A stretch of 64,000 bases of DNA, taken from NCBI GenBank assembly GCA_963830775.1, contig CAWHNT010000038.1, forward strand, positions 62,001 to 126,000, in the 5' to 3' direction. The first letter of the stretch is position 1, and every line of letters starts with the position of its first letter. The stretch comes from CAWHNT01 sp963830775. GTDB taxonomy: Bacteria; Pseudomonadota; Alphaproteobacteria; Geminicoccales; Geminicoccaceae. Under the pieces are notes generated by a model. That model searched no databases, was not told the DNA's origin, and saw nothing but the letters and a program-made list of their open reading frames with translations. A program made the translations under genes and the position numbers. Shown here piece by piece: positions 61,070-64,000 of the stretch.

Positions 61070-64000
61070 ATGCCAGCTCGTCGTTGGCTCGCCGTCATGC
61101 TGCTAGCGGCGCTGCCGGTCGGTGCTGAGGCCCAGGAGCGGTGCGAGACCGTGGCCGGGCGGGTCGTCGCCCTCGAGGACGTGGTCGAGGTGGCGCGCGG
61201 TGCCGGCGGATGGCGGGCGCTGGCCGAAGGCGACACGGTCTGTGCCGGCGAGGTGCTCCGCGCCGGGGATGCCGGCCAGGGTGCGGTCCTCCTCGAGAGC
61301 GGCACGGTGCTCCGCCTCAACCGCGGCACTACGCTTCGTATCGAGCCTTCCGCCGGCGACGGCCGCACGGTGCTCAATCTCCTCTCCGGCCTGATCAGCC
61401 TCTTCAACCGCCGGCCGCACGCGCTGGAGGTCGACACCGCCTTCGCCAACGCCGCCGTCGAGGGCACCGAGTTCACGGTCGAGGCCACGGCCGACCGCTC
61501 GCACGTCGTGGTGCTGGAGGGCCGCGTGCGGGTGAGCAACCCGCAAGGTGAGGTGCAGCTCGCGGCGGGGCAGGCGGCCGTGGCCGTGCAGGGCCGGGCA
61601 CCCGAGCTCGAGATCGCCGTCCGCCCTCGCGACGCGGTCCGCTGGGCACTCTACTACCCGCCGATCGGCACGCAGGAGCTGGCGGCGGATGCGCCGGCCG
61701 GTCTCCAGGAGGCCGCACGTCTCGCCGGCACCGGCGAGCGCGCGGCGGCGCTCACAGCCCTGGAGCAGGTCCCCACCCCGGCGCGGGACGGAAGCTGGCA
61801 GGCACTGCGGGCCGAGCTGCTGCTGGGCCTCGGCCGTCCGCAGGAGGCCGACCAGGCCCTGGCCGCAGCCGCGGACGACCCCGACGCGCTGGCGCTGCGT
61901 GCCGTGATGGCGGTGGCGCGGAACGAGAAGGAGCCGGCCCTGGCGGCAGCCCGCCGGGCAGTGGAGCTGGCCCCGCGCAACGCCCGCGCGCACCTCGCCC
62001 TCTCCTACGCGGCGCAGGCCTCGTTCGACATCCCGCTCGCACGGCAGGCGCTCGAGGCCGCGGTCCAGGCGAGCCCGAACGAGGCGCTGGTCTGGGCGCG
62101 GCTGGCCGAGGTGGAGCTGATGCAGGGCGATGTCCGCGCTGCCAAGCGGGCCGCCGAGCGGGCCACCGCACTCGACCCGGCCAACGCCCGCGCCCAGTCC
62201 GTGGCCGGCTACGTGGCCCTGGCCCGCCTCGACACCCGGACCGCCAGGGCGGCTTTCGCCCGCGCGATCGACCGGGACCCGTTCGCCGCCCTCCCCCGCC
62301 TGGGCCAGGGCCTGGCCACGATCCGCGACGGCGACCTCGCGGCAGGGCGCCAGATGCTCGAGCTCGCCGTGGCCCTCGACCCCAGCGATCCGCTCCTGCG
62401 GAGCTATCTCGGCAAGGCCTATTTCGAGGAAGGCAGCTACCGCATCGCGTCGGACGAGCTTGCCACCGCCAAGGAGCTCGACCCCAACGACCCCACCCCC
62501 TGGCTCTACGACGCGATCACCAAGCAGCTCACCAACCGCCCGATCGAGGGCCTGCGCGACCTGGAGAAGGCGACCGAGCTCAACGACAACCGCGCCGTCT
62601 ACCGCTCGCGGCTCCTGCTCGACCAGGACCGCGGCACGCGCAGCGTCGGGCTCGGCCGCGTCTACCAGGACCTCGGCTTCGAGCAGCTCGGCATCAACGA
62701 GGCCAGCCGCTCGCTCCTGCTCGACAACGCCAATGCCGGGGCGCACCGGTTCCTGGCCGACCTCTATTCGCAGCAGCCGCGCTCGGAGCTCGCCTATTTC
62801 AGCGAGCGCCTGCAGACCCTGCTCCTGCAGCCGCCCTCGCGCACGCCGGTCTCGCCCCGCCTCGCCCTCTCCGACCTCAGCGAGATCGCCCGCCCCGGCT
62901 TCGGGGCCGGCAGCTTCAACGAGTTCAGCTCGCTCTTCGACCGCAACGGCATCGCCTTCAACGGCAATGGCCGGGTCGGCAGCAACGAGACCCGCAACGG
63001 CGAGGCCATCGTCTCGGCCCTGGCCGACAACGTGGCGCTCAGCGCCGGCGTGCTGAAGTCCGAGAACGACGGCTTCCGCGACAATGACGAGCTCCGGCTC
63101 GAGGTCGCCGACGTGTTCGGGCAGGTGGCCCTCAGCCCCGAGCTCAGCCTCCAGGCCGAGTACCGCTCCCGCGAGCTGGACCGCGGCTCGCTCGCGTTCG
63201 ACCTCGATCCGGACCGCCGCGACGAGACGGAGAAGGCGAACGTCAACCAGGAGGCGGCCCGGGTCGGCCTGCACTACGCCCCGGCGCCCGGGCACGACCT
63301 GCTCGTCTCCGCGGCCTACGGCGACCGCAACACCGAGGACAGCTTCGAGATCCCGTTCATCGTCCCGATCGAGATCGAGACGCCGACGGACGAGCAGGGC
63401 CGGCAGCTCGAGGTCCAGCATCGCTGGCAGATGCCGGGCCTCGGCATCATCGCCGGTGTCGGCGACTACGACTTCGATCTCGAGCAGTCGGACGTCCCGG
63501 ACGACTACCGGCAGCGCTTCGGCTATGTCAGGACCAACCTCCAGCTGCTGCCGAGCCTGACCGCGATCTTCGGCGTCGGCATCGACGACTACCGCGACAC
63601 CCAGCTCGACATCGACAAGACCGAGATCGACCCGCTGGCGGGGCTGGTGTTCCAGCCTCTGGACGACCTGACGCTGCGTGCGGGCTACTCGGAGCAGCGC
63701 AAGCAGCGTCTGGTGGCGAACGAGTCCATCGTGCCGACCGAGATCGCCGGCCTGAACCGGCTCTTCGACGACCCGAACGGCACCCGGTCCCGCCTCTACG
63801 GCCTGGGCCTCGACGCCCGCCTGCACCGCGACGCTGCCGGCCGCGTCGACCTCTATGGCGGGCTCGAGGTCAGGCGGCGGAACCTCGACCGGCCGTACCA
63901 GGAAACGGACCTCTCGACCGGCGAGCAGTACACGGCGGTCGACGACATGCGCGAGGACCGCGTGGCGGGCTACCTCTATGCACTCCCCTCCAAGCGGATC
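61070..64000 (+). CDS. Large FecR domain, TPR-repeat and outer-membrane beta-barrel protein (partial)
   Basis: The frame is open for 977 codons from ATG 61070 to the window edge. A signal peptide (RRWLAVMLLAALPVGAEAQ) leads into a FecR-type domain: GDTVCAGEVLRAGDAGQGAV, LRLNRGTTLRIEPSAGDGRT, FANAAVEGTEFTVEATADRS. Residues about 220-560 are helical TPR-like repeats (ALAAARRAVELAPRNARAHL, ATALDPANARAQSVAGYVAL). From about 620 the sequence becomes alternating, aromatic and acidic as in a TonB-receptor-like barrel (SLQAEYRSRELDRGSLAF, TLRAGYSEQRKQRLV). Such chimeras are seen in alphaproteobacteria, as I recall often beside CHASE2-type cyclases, which would lie to the right. It probably sits in the outer membrane with the FecR/TPR part in the periplasm. 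Confidence 0.8.
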   Translation, partial: MPARRWLAVMLLAALPVGAEAQERCETVAGRVVALEDVVEVARGAGGWRALAEGDTVCAGEVLRAGDAGQGAVLLESGTVLRLNRGTTLRIEPSAGDGRTVLNLLSGLISLFNRRPHALEVDTAFANAAVEGTEFTVEATADRSHVVVLEGRVRVSNPQGEVQLAAGQAAVAVQGRAPELEIAVRPRDAVRWALYYPPIGTQELAADAPAGLQEAARLAGTGERAAALTALEQVPTPARDGSWQALRAELLLGLGRPQEADQALAAAADDPDALALRAVMAVARNEKEPALAAARRAVELAPRNARAHLALSYAAQASFDIPLARQALEAAVQASPNEALVWARLAEVELMQGDVRAAKRAAERATALDPANARAQSVAGYVALARLDTRTARAAFARAIDRDPFAALPRLGQGLATIRDGDLAAGRQMLELAVALDPSDPLLRSYLGKAYFEEGSYRIASDELATAKELDPNDPTPWLYDAITKQLTNRPIEGLRDLEKATELNDNRAVYRSRLLLDQDRGTRSVGLGRVYQDLGFEQLGINEASRSLLLDNANAGAHRFLADLYSQQPRSELAYFSERLQTLLLQPPSRTPVSPRLALSDLSEIARPGFGAGSFNEFSSLFDRNGIAFNGNGRVGSNETRNGEAIVSALADNVALSAGVLKSENDGFRDNDELRLEVADVFGQVALSPELSLQAEYRSRELDRGSLAFDLDPDRRDETEKANVNQEAARVGLHYAPAPGHDLLVSAAYGDRNTEDSFEIPFIVPIEIETPTDEQGRQLEVQHRWQMPGLGIIAGVGDYDFDLEQSDVPDDYRQRFGYVRTNLQLLPSLTAIFGVGIDDYRDTQLDIDKTEIDPLAGLVFQPLDDLTLRAGYSEQRKQRLVANESIVPTEIAGLNRLFDDPNGTRSRLYGLGLDARLHRDAAGRVDLYGGLEVRRRNLDRPYQETDLSTGEQYTAVDDMREDRVAGYLYALPSKRI

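Noticed and set aside
1..64000. CRISPR arrays, tRNA and rRNA genes
   Set aside because: I found no regularly spaced repeats and no tRNA- or rRNA-like sequence; the repeated GC-rich words are codon-bias effects. A tRNA or covariance scan was not possible here.

Overview
This is GC-rich (roughly 70% by eye) bacterial chromosome, most likely from an alphaproteobacterium. The evidence is the phoR-pstSCAB-phoU-phoB order, the IalB-like, ELM1-family and DUF1127 proteins, an EcfG-type promoter (GGAAC-N16-CGTT), HWE-type kinase signalling, and class II DAHP synthase. A Rhodospirillales/Geminicoccales-like lineage is my inference from gene style, not something I can prove. I see no rRNA, tRNA or CRISPR.

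Layout. 1-650: the end of a SUF Fe-S operon (sufS end, sufT). 975-8192: a catabolic/uptake cluster (enolase-superfamily acid-sugar-type enzyme, LysR regulator, Tat-exported solute-binding protein, two permeases, a fused double ATPase). 8.4-12.6 kb: a broken small gene, an S24-like repressor, msrA, an ELM1-type glycosyltransferase and a hydroxypyruvate/2-oxo-tetronate isomerase. 12.6-16.7 kb: a type I secretion cassette with a small RTX protein ending in DFIV, whose ABC and membrane-fusion genes are frame-disrupted here. An IS110 element with a structured leader follows. 18.7-23.6 kb: four-carbon acid-sugar genes (otnC, otnK), an oxalyl-CoA-synthetase-like ligase, a ketopantoate-reductase-like dehydrogenase and a YciI protein. 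23.8-28.3 kb: two sensor kinases with an ethylene-receptor-type membrane domain, on opposite strands around a gene of unknown function. 28.5-38.3 kb: a radical SAM protein, small membrane and secreted proteins, an ECF sigma factor with its own EcfG-type promoter, RlpA, a quinone reductase, a TrmH-type methyltransferase, an IalB-like protein, rlmN, a GST, sppA and a DUF1127 protein. 38.5-45.2 kb: the complete phosphate regulon with a candidate Pho box. 45.3-53.1 kb: EmrAB-type efflux, nicotinate phosphoribosyltransferase, a deleted Uma2 remnant, a YkgJ protein, DAHP synthase and glutathione reductase. 53.3-56.5 kb: an MntA/HepT toxin-antitoxin pair, a stray fragment resembling glutathione reductase, and an IS30 element with 10-bp inverted ends sitting in a broken IS630 transposase. 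56.5-64 kb: a CapK/PaaK-like ligase, an LPG-synthase-type membrane protein, an aldehyde dehydrogenase, and the start of a large FecR-TPR-beta-barrel protein that runs off the window.

A striking property of the whole window is the number of otherwise well-conserved genes split between frames by single-base shifts (about twelve genes, on both strands, inside and outside the mobile region). Some may be true pseudogenes, but the spread over housekeeping-type genes such as gor, gabD and a 5' shift at phoR points to base-calling or assembly indels. Frame-broken genes are given as one span with type pseudogene, and the text says where the frame moves.

The best leads are the ethylene-receptor-like kinase pair, the IS110 leader as a possible bridge RNA beside the RTX gene, and the RTX secretion cassette with a strong hairpin between substrate and transporter genes.
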